Source: Cymodocea nodosa (lineage: Eukaryota; Streptophyta; Magnoliopsida; Alismatales; Cymodoceaceae). From it: DNA of 64,000 bases. The position numbers were made by a program, and so were the translations under genes. The stretch is taken from NCBI GenBank assembly GCA_036874045.1, contig CM072345.1:4179501-4243500 (forward strand), given 5' to 3'. Below are positions 24,822 to 35,198 of this stretch, piece after piece; position 1 is the first letter of the stretch, and every line of letters starts with the position of its first letter. The notes below the pieces were generated by a model, which saw only the letters and a program-made list of their open reading frames with translations, did not search any database and was not told the origin of the DNA.

Positions 24822-25163
24822 CCTGTTATCTGCGCCTCTCTCCTAACTTTTCATGCACTAAGACATTCACATCAGTTATGTAATTCAAGAGTATATGCAA
24901 GAGTTATTTACATGGTGAAATATCATCAAAGTATACAAGTACCATCATATATCATAAAATTTCAGCATGAATGGTTCACCATATAAATTCAAGATGACAT
25001 GAAACAACAAGGATAGATGCATGATAATAAGCATATAAAATTTTGACGTGAACTTGCAATAATAAATTTTATTGTTAACTACTAACACACTAATACATAG
25101 AATGAAAAATTACTAAGAATTAAGAAAAGAAAAACTACATCTACAACTAAATGCATACAAACA
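24822..25163 (-). other. spacer between Gy1 integrase and gag
   Basis: No frame. On the sense strand a pyrimidine tract ending in TTCTTAG (plus 25,108-25,125) resembles a 3' splice site, which would bring gag close to a spliced leader. No convincing TATA box is seen. Confidence 0.35.
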
Positions 25164-28100
25164 CTAATTATAATTGGGTTCCAACAACAAAGCACTCTCT
25201 CCATGATTGTAGGTTTTTCCAGGATAATATTCTTCAAGTCTTTGACCATTCACTACAGTTTTAAATCCTGTCTTACAATTTTCTATAGCTATAGCTCCAT
25301 GATTATATATATGTTTAATGATGAATGGTCCTGTCCATCTAGTCTTAAATTTTCCAGGGAACAAACGTAATCTAGAGTTATATAATAAAACTTCTTGTCC
25401 CTCATGAAAGTCCTTTCTCAAAATTTTCTTGTCATGGAATGCTTTTGCTCGTTCTTTTGCAATTTTTGCATTTTCATAAGCCTCTCTTCTTATTTCTTCC
25501 AGCTCATTGAGTTGATATTTTCTTGCTTTTCCTGCATCATCAACACACATGTTAAATGTTCTAATAGCCCATTCTGCTTTATGTTCTATTTCTATAGGTA
25601 AATGACATGCTTTCCCATAAACTACTCTAAATGGTGACATTCCCAACACAATTTTATGGGCAGTCCTATAACCCCAAAGTGCATCATTAAGCTTTTCTAC
25701 CCAATCCTTCTTACTTGGTTTGATTACTTTTTCGAGCATGTGCTTGATTTGTCTATTGGATACCTCAACTTGCCCACTTGTTTGAGGGTGATATGGTGTT
25801 GCTAACTTGTGAGTAACCCCATACTTCCTCAAAGCCATTTGAAATACTCTGTTGCAAAAGTGAGGTCTATTATCACTAATTATAGCTCTTGGAATACCAA
25901 ATCTAGCAAAAATGTTAGATCTAAGAAAATCAACAACAACTTTAGCATCATTTCTCTTAGTTGGGATAGCTTCAATCCATTTAGAAACATAATCAACGGC
26001 CAACAAAATATAAGAATAACCAAAAGAAATGGGAAATGGCCCCATGAAATCAATGCCCTAAACATCAAAAATTTCAACTTCAATGATAGGATTCAAAGGC
26101 ATCATATTTCGTTTGGAAATTTTTCCCATTCTTTGGCATCTATCACAATGTCTACAATGATCTTTAGAGTCTTTAATTAGAGAAGGCCAATAAAATCCAC
26201 ATTCAAGAATTTTCAAAGAAGTTTTTCTATGGCTAAGATGACCTCCACAAGCATGATTATGACAAAAATTTAAGACATTAGCAATTTCATCTTCAGGAAG
26301 ACATCTTCTTAAAATTTGATTAGAACCCATTTTATACAAATAAGGTTCCATCCAAACATAATGTTTAGCCATGTACCTCAATCTTTTCTTATCTGGTTTA
26401 GATAAATCAATTGGTATTAACCCTGTAGCAAGATAGTTAGCAATGTCTGCAAACCAAGGTAACTTACCAACTAGAAATAAACTCTCATCAGGAAACTTTT
26501 CATTAATTACATTATTGCATGCTGGAATATTTTCTAATCTAGAGAGGTGATCAGCAACTAAATTTTCTTTTCCAACCTTATCTTTAATTTCTATGTTGAA
26601 TTCTTGCAGCAATAAAACCCAACGAATTAATCTTGGTTTTGCATCTTTTTTACTCATCAAATGTTTAATAGCTGCATGATCAGTATGCACAATAACTTGA
26701 TTGCAAACTAAATATGGTCTAAATTTATCTAGAGCAAAAACAACAGCAAGAAATTCTTTTTCTGTGGTAGTATAATTTACTTGAGCTTCATTCAAAGTTT
26801 TACTAGCATAGCATATGACATGATGTTTCTTATCAATTATTTGCCCAAGTACTGCACCTACTGCATAATTGGAGGCATCACACATAATTTCAAAAGGATA
26901 ATCCCATATTGGGGCATGAATTATAGGAGGAGATATTAATGCATGCTTAAGTTGATTAAAGGCAGCAAGACAATGTTCATCAAAAACAAACTCAAAATCT
27001 TTTGCAAGTAAATTAGTTATAGGTCTTGCTATCTTGCTAAAATCATGAATAAATCTACGATAAAAACCAGCATGTCCTAAAAAGCTTCTAACCTCCTTAA
27101 CAGATTTAGGTGGCTGCAAATGAGATATAACGTCAATTTTTGCCTTATCCACCTCAATCCCTCTATTAGATATCACATGCCCAAGAACTATGCCTTCATT
27201 CACCATGAAATGGCACTTTTCCAAATTTAAAATAAAATTCTTTTCAACACATCTTTGCAAAACCATATCTAAATGATGTAAACAAATATCAAAATTTTTG
27301 CCAAAAATAGAAAAGTCATCCATGAAAATTTCTAAAAATTTTTCATTCATATCATAAAAAATTCATGCCATGCATCTTTGAAATGTTGCAGGCGCATTAC
27401 ATAAACCGAAAGGCATACGCCTAAAAGCATAGGTTCCGCTTGGATAAGTAAAAGTAGTCTTTTCTTGATCCTCAGAGATTATGGGTATTTGATTGTACCC
27501 AGAGTATCCATCAAGAAAACAATAAAATTCATGTCCAACTAACCTTTCTAGCATCTGATCAACAAATGGCAATGGGAAATGATCTTTACGAGTTGCAGAA
27601 TTCAATTTACGATAATCAATACATACCCTCCAACTAGTTTTTATTCTAGTAGGCACTAACTCATGATCTTGATTTTCAACTACTGTAAAGCCCGATTTCT
27701 TAGGTACTACATGCACAGGGCTTACCCACCTACTAGCACTAATAGGGTATATAATGCCACTGTCAAGCCATTTAACTATCTCCTTCTTTACCACCTCACT
27801 CATTTGGGGATTTAATCTACGTTGAGGTTCTCTAAAGGCATAGTTCTCATCTTCTAGGATAATTCTATGTTGAACTATAGTGGGACTAACTCCTACAATA
27901 TCACTCAATTGCCAACCAAGAGCTCTCTTGTTTTTACTTAATATCTTCATTAATTTTTCTTCTTGGTTTGGGGTTAAGTTTGCTCCAATTATAATAGGAT
28001 ATTCATTTTGCTTATCTATAAATGCATATTTCAGATTTTGTGGGAGTGCTTTTAATTTATTCATTTCCTTAACTTCTAAAATCAAGTCATTATTCATTTC

Positions 28101-29612
28101 ATGCTCACCACTATTCTCTTGTAACGATGCCTTGTGTTCTAGATTATCTTCAATGTCTAGAAAGCAAATTTCAGCACTAAGTTCTTCCTCATTACTACTA
28201 TTTTCGACTTCTTCAAATAATTCAGAAATGCTTACACTAATGTTGTCATCTACTTGATGGTTTATAGTCCTATCTCTTTTAAAAATGTTCAATGATATCA
28301 TCTTATTGTTAAAGGAGATTGACATTTTACCATTTCTGCAATTAATGTGGGCATTAATAGTTGCTAAGAATGGTCTCCCTAGGATCAATGTAGATTCATT
28401 TGGTTCACAAGTTGGTGCATTGGTTTCTAAAATGATAAAGTCGGCTGGGTATATAAAATCTTCAATTTGAATTAAGACATCTTCTACAATACCCATGGGA
28501 CTCCTATATGATCTATTAGCTAGTTTAATTAGTGTTCTAGTTTTCTTAATTCCTGTGATTCCCAATTGCTCATATAAGTGTTTTGGCATCACGTTAACTC
28601 CTGCACCAAGATCTAATAATGCTTTTTCAATTAAAACATTCCCTATTAAGCAAGTTATTAGAGGAACACCAGGATCATTGAATTTTTTAGCTAAACTATC
28701 AAGCAACATTGAACTACTTAACTCGGTTAAATAAACTTGCTTACTTAATTTTTTTCTTGGCTTCCTATGCTTGGTACAAAGGTTTTTAAGCACCCTCCCA
28801 TATGCTAGAATTTTTCTAATTAATTCTAACATAGGCATATTAACATTGATTTTCTCAAATATGGTTCTTATAGCTTCATTTTCCTCATTTTCTTTGTTGT
28901 TGTCAAGCCGACTAGGAAATGGTGGTTTGTTGTTCATATTTTCAGATGTTTCTTCTTTCTTTTTATCCATTTCTAAGTCTATAACAAGGTTTTCTTCAAT
29001 TAATTTTTCATTAGTTTCATCCATTAGACATTTTTCAAGTTCAACTCCTTCATGTTCTAGTTCTACATCCTTATGTTCATCTCTTATCAACATATTTTCT
29101 TCCTTTTCATCTACGTTTTCTTCACTTTTTTTTTCTTCACTTTCATGTTCTAATATGTTTCTTTCTATGGTTTTTCCAGATCTTAAGATTAAATTCACGT
29201 TTTTATCTACATTAGAGTCTTCTTCATCATCTATGACAATTACATCTTCTTTTTGTTGTAGGAGCTTAGTGGCAACATAATAGCTATCTCCTAACTCTAT
29301 GATTCTCTCTATATTCCTCATGGACTCTTCTATAGAACTACTACTAACATGAGAGCAATCACAAACATCATTTCTTTCATCAATATGAGATTTATGCATA
29401 TCAAAATCGTAATAAAATTCACTAGCATCATGCAAGACATCATATTCATCACTAACATGAGTTGTTTCTTCTACTGGTTGAATTTTTATATTAAATAACT
29501 TACTGGTACATATGCTTTCATCATGACCTTTTACATGGCAATAAGAACAAGCACTTTCAGATAAAAAATCATTTATAAACTTAAAAGGATCATCATGAAG
29601 AAAATTTGACAT
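25164..29612 (-). pseudogene. pol: Gy1 pol (CCHC-PR-RT-RNase H-INT), two in-frame stops
   Basis: Begins about 125 bases after the PBS. Near the N terminus is a CCHC knuckle CSYCHVKGHDESIC, then a Glu-rich linker with LRSGK, protease LLDLGAGVNVMP, RT (WVSPVHVVPKKSG, CIDYRKLN, CFLDGYSGYNQI, catalytic FMDD), RNase H ([44 protein letters not shown]), an integrase H-H-C-C finger (CHNHACGGH ... CRHCDRC), and the DDE core (GIDFMGPFP, SDNRPHF, GQVEVSNRQ) with a C-terminal domain. The motifs are Athila-like. TGA at 27,363-27,365 falls just before FMDD, and TAG at 26,058-26,060 replaces the Trp of DVWGIDF. The frame is otherwise continuous. The first in-frame ATG is 29,612; the frame is open 7 codons further upstream from a TTG. 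Confidence 0.92.
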
Positions 29613-29737
29613 ACTTGCAAGAAATTTAAGCAATAAAATTCACAACTAAGCACAAGAAAGATATGTTTATCAAAATTTGTCAAACAACCAACTAAGAACT
29701 TCAAATATGGTAAAAATAAACTAAGCCAAATTGCCAA

Positions 29738-29755
29738 TCCCCGACATCGGCGCCA
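29738..29755 (-). other. Gy1 PBS, tRNA-Asp type
   Basis: Minus-strand TGGCGCCGATGTCGGGGA lies 6 bases inside the 5' LTR. It differs at two positions from the complement of the plant tRNA-Asp 3' end as I remember it (TGGCGCCGTTGCCGGGGA), the primer of Athila elements. Confidence 0.85.
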
Positions 29756-29761
29756 AAAACT

Positions 29762-31297
29762 TGTTGAGCTATATTTTTAGCTCAAGCTTTATTGCAAGTA
29801 CATAGTTCTTTTGGTGTACATGGCAAATACAGGTCATTCTTCCACAAGGATTGTGTTTATGACTTAATCAACTATTACTCAACTTGTTCTTCAAGCTCTT
29901 AGGTATACTTCAGTAAATTAATGACATGTGAATGTAGAATAATCAAAGTTAACACAAGCTCACAAATCATGCAATTTCAAGGCAATTTGTAGTGGAAAAT
30001 GGTGATGTGAATCAATTTCTTTACTTGTAAATCTATCAACTCATTCAATTATAACATGCACACAAGTTCCACGTGATTTCAGAAGTGATATCAATGCATC
30101 AATATTAAGGAAAGAAAAATAAAACAACAAGGTTCAATAGACTATACTACTCTATTCTAATTTATACTAAATGCATGCAACTATGCTATTTGCTAATCTA
30201 GCTAAACTATACTATACTACTTGCATTAGAAATTCTTTTTGGAGATTGATTAGGACAAAATGTGATCTATATAAGATATAACAAAATCAATTAACTACTG
30301 AAATTAAAATTAACAACTAGATATAAGTGATAGGTTTTTCATTCAAATGAACATCAACACTTATTTTCTTCTTCTTTCAATTCACACCTTCTTCTCAAAT
30401 GCGCCAAGCCACCATTGATGAGTGTCATTCACTCGTGTGAAAGCCTCACCAACAGCCCCAACAATACATGTGAATAGAGGATGCAAATTAGAAGTTGAAA
30501 AGAAGAATTAAACATTCATATACATTCATTGAACTCTATCTAGCTAAGAAGACATATAATTGAGATGTTCACCACCATTTCTCATCAATTCTTCCTTCTA
30601 TACAAGAAAATAATAAACTCTAAGAGTTGTCACTACCTTAGGAGCTTCTTATCTTCTTCTCTAGAGCTTTGAATTCAATGGAACTTGGCAGCAAATCCAC
30701 CTCCAAGTTTGGACGTCTTCTCCTTAGCCCTTGGAATGGTGAATAGCATCAATGGATGGTCTCCTTGCAAGCATAAGCCTCACCTCCAAGCTTTCTTTTC
30801 TTCTTTCTTTCTCTCGTTGGAAGCACCAAGGTGTTGGCCGAAAATCCTCTCCCCTTGTATTTATGTTGTTTTGTCTTCTCTCTCTTTGATGTGGCACCTT
30901 GGTTTTATCACCAAGCCAATAAGATGCCATAGATCTAGGAGGGCCAATAAGGTGTTGGCATGTCCTCTTCTTTAAAGTTTAGTCCACCAACTTTTGATTC
31001 TTTACATCTTCTTTGGTCTTTTGCATTAAGCTCCTCCCATATATATGTTACCTACAATTAATGGAAGTTGAACTCCAAGAGACGTTAGCTAACATAGGAC
31101 ATGCAAAATAAATCAATGTGTTTCATGTAAAATTATATCCAATGGGGGATGCACTTGTTAATTAAATTTCTATATTTCACTATATTTCAAGACTTATATT
31201 ACCCATAATTAATATCATTTATCCATCATACATATATAATATCATGCAAAATTACTTATAAAATTCATTAAAAATGGGCAAAATTAAAGCTTGAACA
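29762..31297 (-). repeat. Gy1 5' LTR
   Basis: Same length and ends as 20,366-21,901; about 11 substitutions and no indel seen by eye. Confidence 0.95.
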
Positions 31298-31302
31298 TTA
31301 AT
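31298..31302. repeat. TSD of Gy1, right copy
   Basis: TTAAT, identical to 20,361-20,365. Gy2 sequence resumes here. Confidence 0.9.
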
Positions 31303-31517
31303 TCCATGTCTTGTGTGGAACCTAGGCTCCTATACCTTCGGTGGCTCACAAGCAAGCCAATTGGTTTCCCAAAGTAGATACCAACAAACTAGATTGATAT
31401 TTTGTTTTTCTTTTCTTTTTCTTTTTATAAAATAAAACTAAAACTAAAAATTTTCTTTCTTTTTTTTTTCTAAAAATAAATGCAGATTACACAACATTAA
31501 AAGCATAGAATCACACT
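31303..31517 (-). other. Gy2 sequence 3' of the F-box ORF
   Basis: No gene. Contains pyrimidine runs on the plus strand (31,405-31,430 and 31,451-31,470), that is, purine runs in the element's sense. Confidence 0.4.
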
Positions 31518-32656
31518 TTAAGAACATGATTGAAAAGTAGTAACAAATGGAATAAACGTGTTAGTCCAAGCAAACTTTTTAAGCATAATTCTTCTTGCTA
31601 TTAATTCTGTTTTAATGCAATCTGTTTTCCTTTTTAACTTGTAAACTTGTAGTATGTTAACAATATTAAATATAAGTGTATTACCATTAATGAAATGAAA
31701 TGCAGAAAGGGATCCTCTTCTGTTCCAAGATAATGTAATTGTTTCTATTTCTACATATATTTCAATATATTTCTCTTGACACTTCCATTTATTTAGGTCT
31801 TTCATAATCTATATTTGAAATTTCCTCAATTCATCCTACCATCTTATCAGACATAAAGTAGGATCATCATATTCATTATACCACATTCCTAATTGAATTT
31901 TATCATATTCTGTAGACGGTGGTTTAGCTATATCACTTGGTATAGGTAATATTTCTATAAAGTCATTATCATAACTATCTATACTTACTATATATAAATC
32001 AGATCTAAAGCAACTGATATATTTGTGACTAGATATATATATCCATCAAGTATGACATGTATGTTATTAATTAATGCTTTCTGTCCTAAATATATCATAG
32101 TATTATTAGTCCAATATCTATTCAAAAAATTATACACACTTAAGCATAAATCTTCATCCCAATTTCCAATTAGTCTCCAGTAATATAATTCTTCAGGAAT
32201 GGTCGAATTTTTATCAAAAAATGTTAAAGCTGACCCACAATTTTCAATTGGTACTTCAAATCTATTAGGTCTTCTTCTATTCCATTCTTCTTTTGTGATA
32301 GGATTTCTAATCAAAATGTCAGGTAACAAAATTGCATACCTTAGTTTGGTTTTGTAAATAATTAATCCTTCATCTATCCCCATAATATGATCTATTCCTT
32401 CTAATGTATTAGGTGGAATTCCAGTAGTTTCTTTCATATTCAAATATTCATAGCTAATTGAACTACGATTAAATGACTTCTATAAAAATCCATCTCTAAT
32501 CTTAGTCATTTTTGCAGCTTGTAGTCCATGAAAATATTTTTCTCTAACAAAGTCTTTGATTTCCTTTAACACACTAAGCAATCTGCACAGATCTTTAGCT
32601 GACAAGTTACTTAGTACTTCCCTTAGTGCATCCAATGGTAATTTCATCAATTCCAT
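31518..32656 (-). pseudogene. Gy2 F-box protein ORF, broken
   Basis: The N terminus MELMKLPLDALREVLSNL ... KDLCRL is an F-box, the roughly 45-residue motif that binds SKP1 in SCF ubiquitin ligases. About 330 more residues follow; they look like an F-box-associated C-terminal region but I cannot name a fold. The Gy3 copy at 63,112 is homologous (about 83% identical residues over 215 by eye). Breaks: TAG at about 32,480 (Gy3 has Trp), a one-base deletion near 32,005, and two more TAGs in the stretch before 31,805 at positions where Gy3 has Trp. The ORF lies between gag and the 3' UTR on the same strand. The open frame extends to an ATG at 32,710, but Gy3 conservation supports 32,656. It was probably captured from a host gene. 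Confidence 0.75.
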
Positions 32657-32829
32657 CTGTTGTGATTCTGTATAACATAAACAAAAATTTAACAGAGATA
32701 AAATTAACATAGCTACTTACTTACCCTCGTGGAGTTAGGCCATACCTTAATGGACTAAGTTCGTTGAGTTAAGTAATAACTCCACAATATTACTAACTAC
32801 AATTAAACTTACATTTTTTCTTTTATATA
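32657..32829 (-). promoter_or_regulatory. candidate promoter and leader of the Gy2 F-box ORF
   Basis: TATATAAAAG on the minus strand at 32,820-32,829 is 164 nt before the ATG. Downstream are TAACTCAACGAAC (about 32,763-32,775), a donor-like GGTAAGTAAGT (32,724) and an acceptor-like TTATACAG (ends 32,668), which would bound an unusually short 57-nt leader intron. Gy3 keeps the TATA and acceptor but not the donor. Confidence 0.35.
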
Positions 32830-32879
32830 TTTTTACTGCTTACTATATTATACATAGTTACTTTAGTTATACTGCTTTA

Positions 32880-34225
32880 TTCAACTTCCCTCCTATAAGA
32901 GGTATCAATTTCATTAATAGTTCTGTTGACAGGGTTAGGTACTGCTTGCATTGGCAATCCTGCTGTAGGTCTAACTTCCATTGATTCCTTCTATCTAGGG
33001 GGTATATTTCTATTCATAATTTGATTTTGAGTAATAGCATTTCCAAATACAAGATCTAGACAATTGTTTAATTGTTGAATTATCTTTTCTAACTTCTCTA
33101 TTCTAGATTAATTGTTCAATTAATGCTTCATAACTTATATTTTTGTCATTTATATTTCTCCTCACTAGAAGTTGTTATTTCTCCAAGATAGATTCGGGTG
33201 ATTTCTCCAATTAGGCTTATAAGAGTTTCCAAAGTTGTCTTTCTAATTTCTAGCATAAATAATATCTAAGTCATTAACATTTGCATTCTTTTCTGCTAGT
33301 TTTTGATTTAATGATAACTCTTCTATTTTCTTTGTTAATTCAGTTAATTTAACTTCAAGCATAGTGCTTAAATCTATTTCATGCATTCCCCTTAGCAATA
33401 TTCTTTTATCTGTAATAGCTTCAGCTGAGTTTTCCCACTGTGTAGTTTTTTTTGCAAAGTTTTCTAAATATGCCCATGCTTCTTCACTACATAGTTTTAA
33501 AAATCCATTCTGACAAGTAGATTCTAATAGAGATTTTGTTGAAACATCTATGCCTTCATAAATTATACCTATTAATTGTGCTTTACTCATTGCATGATGT
33601 GGACATTAAGTTAGTAAATCTTTAAATCTTTCAAAATATTTCCAAAATGATTCTCCCTTTTTTGGCTACACATTAATATTTCCTTTTTCTTTTTAATCGT
33701 TTGATGTGTTGGACAATTTTTTTCCAAAAAAACAGAGCAAAATTCAGTGTATGCAGAAATTGAATCATGCGACAAAATATATAATCATCTCTTAGCTGTG
33801 TCTTTTAAAGCAAAAGGGATATATCTAAGTTTAATAGCATCAATACTCATGTTCAACATTTTCATCATTTGACAAACTTTGTTAAATTCTCTAAGGAAAT
33901 AATAAGCATCCTCTCTTTCTAATCCATGAAAGTGTGGCAATTGACTAATATAATTAGATTTCAGTTCAAACCTATCTCCCTCAAAGTTTGGCAATCAAAT
34001 ACATGAAGGTTCATCAACTAATTCAAGATACAGAATTTCCCCTAATGGTTTTTCTACTAGAGCAGTCATATCTTCGTTCTCTTTTAAAGAAAGGTTAGCT
34101 ACACCCCTAGGGATTTCATTAAAGTCCAATTCAAAAAATATTTCAGTACACCTCTATGTTAAATAATCCTATGTAGGTGTTCTTACTAATTGTTTAGTAC
34201 TAGGAGAATGAATCTATGTGCTCAT
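32880..34225 (-). pseudogene. gag: Gy2 gag, broken, lacks zinc knuckle
   Basis: Homologous to Gy1 gag: RFELKSNYISQLPHF and IPFALKDTAKR (33,785-33,994), then CPHHAMSKAQLIGIIYEGID and a coiled-coil-like LTELTKKIEELSLNQK (33,243-33,600), then the GNSYKPNWRNHPN tail near 33,190. In Gy1 a CCHC knuckle precedes that tail; here the equivalent stretch has no cysteines. Stops occur at about 33,985, 33,784 and 33,610, and more in the tail. Start taken at an ATG at 34,225, uncertain because early stops follow. It lies 3' of pol and of the envelope-position ORF, as in Gy3. Confidence 0.75.
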
Positions 34226-34403
34226 AAACTCTTAACATAAGGTAAAATAGCAAAAGATTAATTACATACCAGTCTGAAGCTTTGTTTTCAGTAAATAGTT
34301 GTTGACGGATGAAGTTGAATCAGCTACTTCTCCTTTTAGTTCCCTAACAAATTTTCTTTTCTTTCCTCAAGTGCTGGTAACTCCTAAATAACATTCTGTT
34401 CTA

Positions 34404-34411
34404 TATTTATA
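34404..34411 (-). promoter_or_regulatory. TATA-like site upstream of Gy2 gag
   Basis: Minus-strand TATAAATA lies about 180 nt before the gag ATG, a spacing like that of the F-box ORF (164 and 174 nt in its two copies). Confidence 0.35.
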
Positions 34412-35198
34412 ATGCACATCCATAAAGCAAATGAATCTTGTTGCAAGAACGTGTCTTGTAACGTGCAGTATGGTTCTTATTTTTATGGATACGTGTTCCA
34501 CTTTTAATTTCAAATTTCAATAACTACTAAACCCATGAAGTTTCGTTCATGGCTAAAAGAATAATTGTTCAGCTTAATCCACGAACTAACCTCGTTGAGT
34601 TACAGTTAACTCAACGGACTAGCTTTGGTTACTTATTTGCTAACTCCACGGACTAACCTCGTTGAGTTACAGATAACTCAATGGAGTAAACTTATATTTT
34701 ATTATTGACCTTGTGGAGTTAAGGTTAACTCAACGGACTTACTTCATTGAGTTAACACTTAGCAAATTTCTCTAAAACTTACTCCTCGTATTAACTTCTA
34801 TATTTTTTTCTCTCCTACATTTTGTCAACTTAAATAAAGTTAAATACATGTCATTAATGCAGTTTCTAATTTAACTCATTTAAATCTGAACATTATATGC
34901 ATATTTAACTTACAATTCATTTCCTATTGTGTAGAATTTATATTTTACTTTTTAGCATACAGATATATTCAAGCATTAACCAATTATCATGCATTTAACC
35001 ATGTCATTCATAAAATTTGTAAATCTTTTAAACAATCTTGCACATTGTTCAAACAGTTATATAATATTCAATACAATTCTCAATTATATCATTCATTCTC
35101 AAACATGAATTTAAAAGCATCTAAAAAATATTCATTTATATATATATTGTTTTACAATCAATCAGATATTTTTAATATAAGTAGATGAATAATACATT
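34412..35198 (-). other. Gy2 spacer with hairpin repeats between env-position ORF and gag
   Basis: Non-coding. At 34,593-34,616 there is a perfect 24-nt inverted repeat with arms CGTTGAGTTA and TAACTCAACG and loop CAGT. A near copy is at 34,653-34,676 and looser copies at about 34,710-34,760. Confidence 0.6.

Larger units (their letters stand above)
20366..31297 (-). mobile_element. Gy1: complete Athila-like Ty3/gypsy with gag 3' of pol
   Basis: Two 1,536-bp LTRs with TG...CA ends, TSD TTAAT, a tRNA-Asp PBS next to the 5' LTR and a PPT next to the 3' LTR define a 10,932-bp element read on the minus strand. Pol comes first (29,612 to 25,164) and gag second (24,821 to 23,493), the reverse of the usual gypsy order. 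I count about 11 LTR differences by eye (about 0.7%), so insertion was recent. Pol has two in-frame stops; gag is open. It is nested in the 3' UTR of Gy2. Confidence 0.93.

Noticed and set aside
28771-29280. 169-codon plus-strand frame
   Set aside because: Antisense shadow of the Glu-rich linker of Gy1 pol; Ser/Phe-rich composition mirrors GAA/GAG codons.
31518-32710. Stand-alone host F-box gene
   Set aside because: It lies inside the LTR-bounded Gy2, and a second copy follows gag with the same spacer in Gy3.
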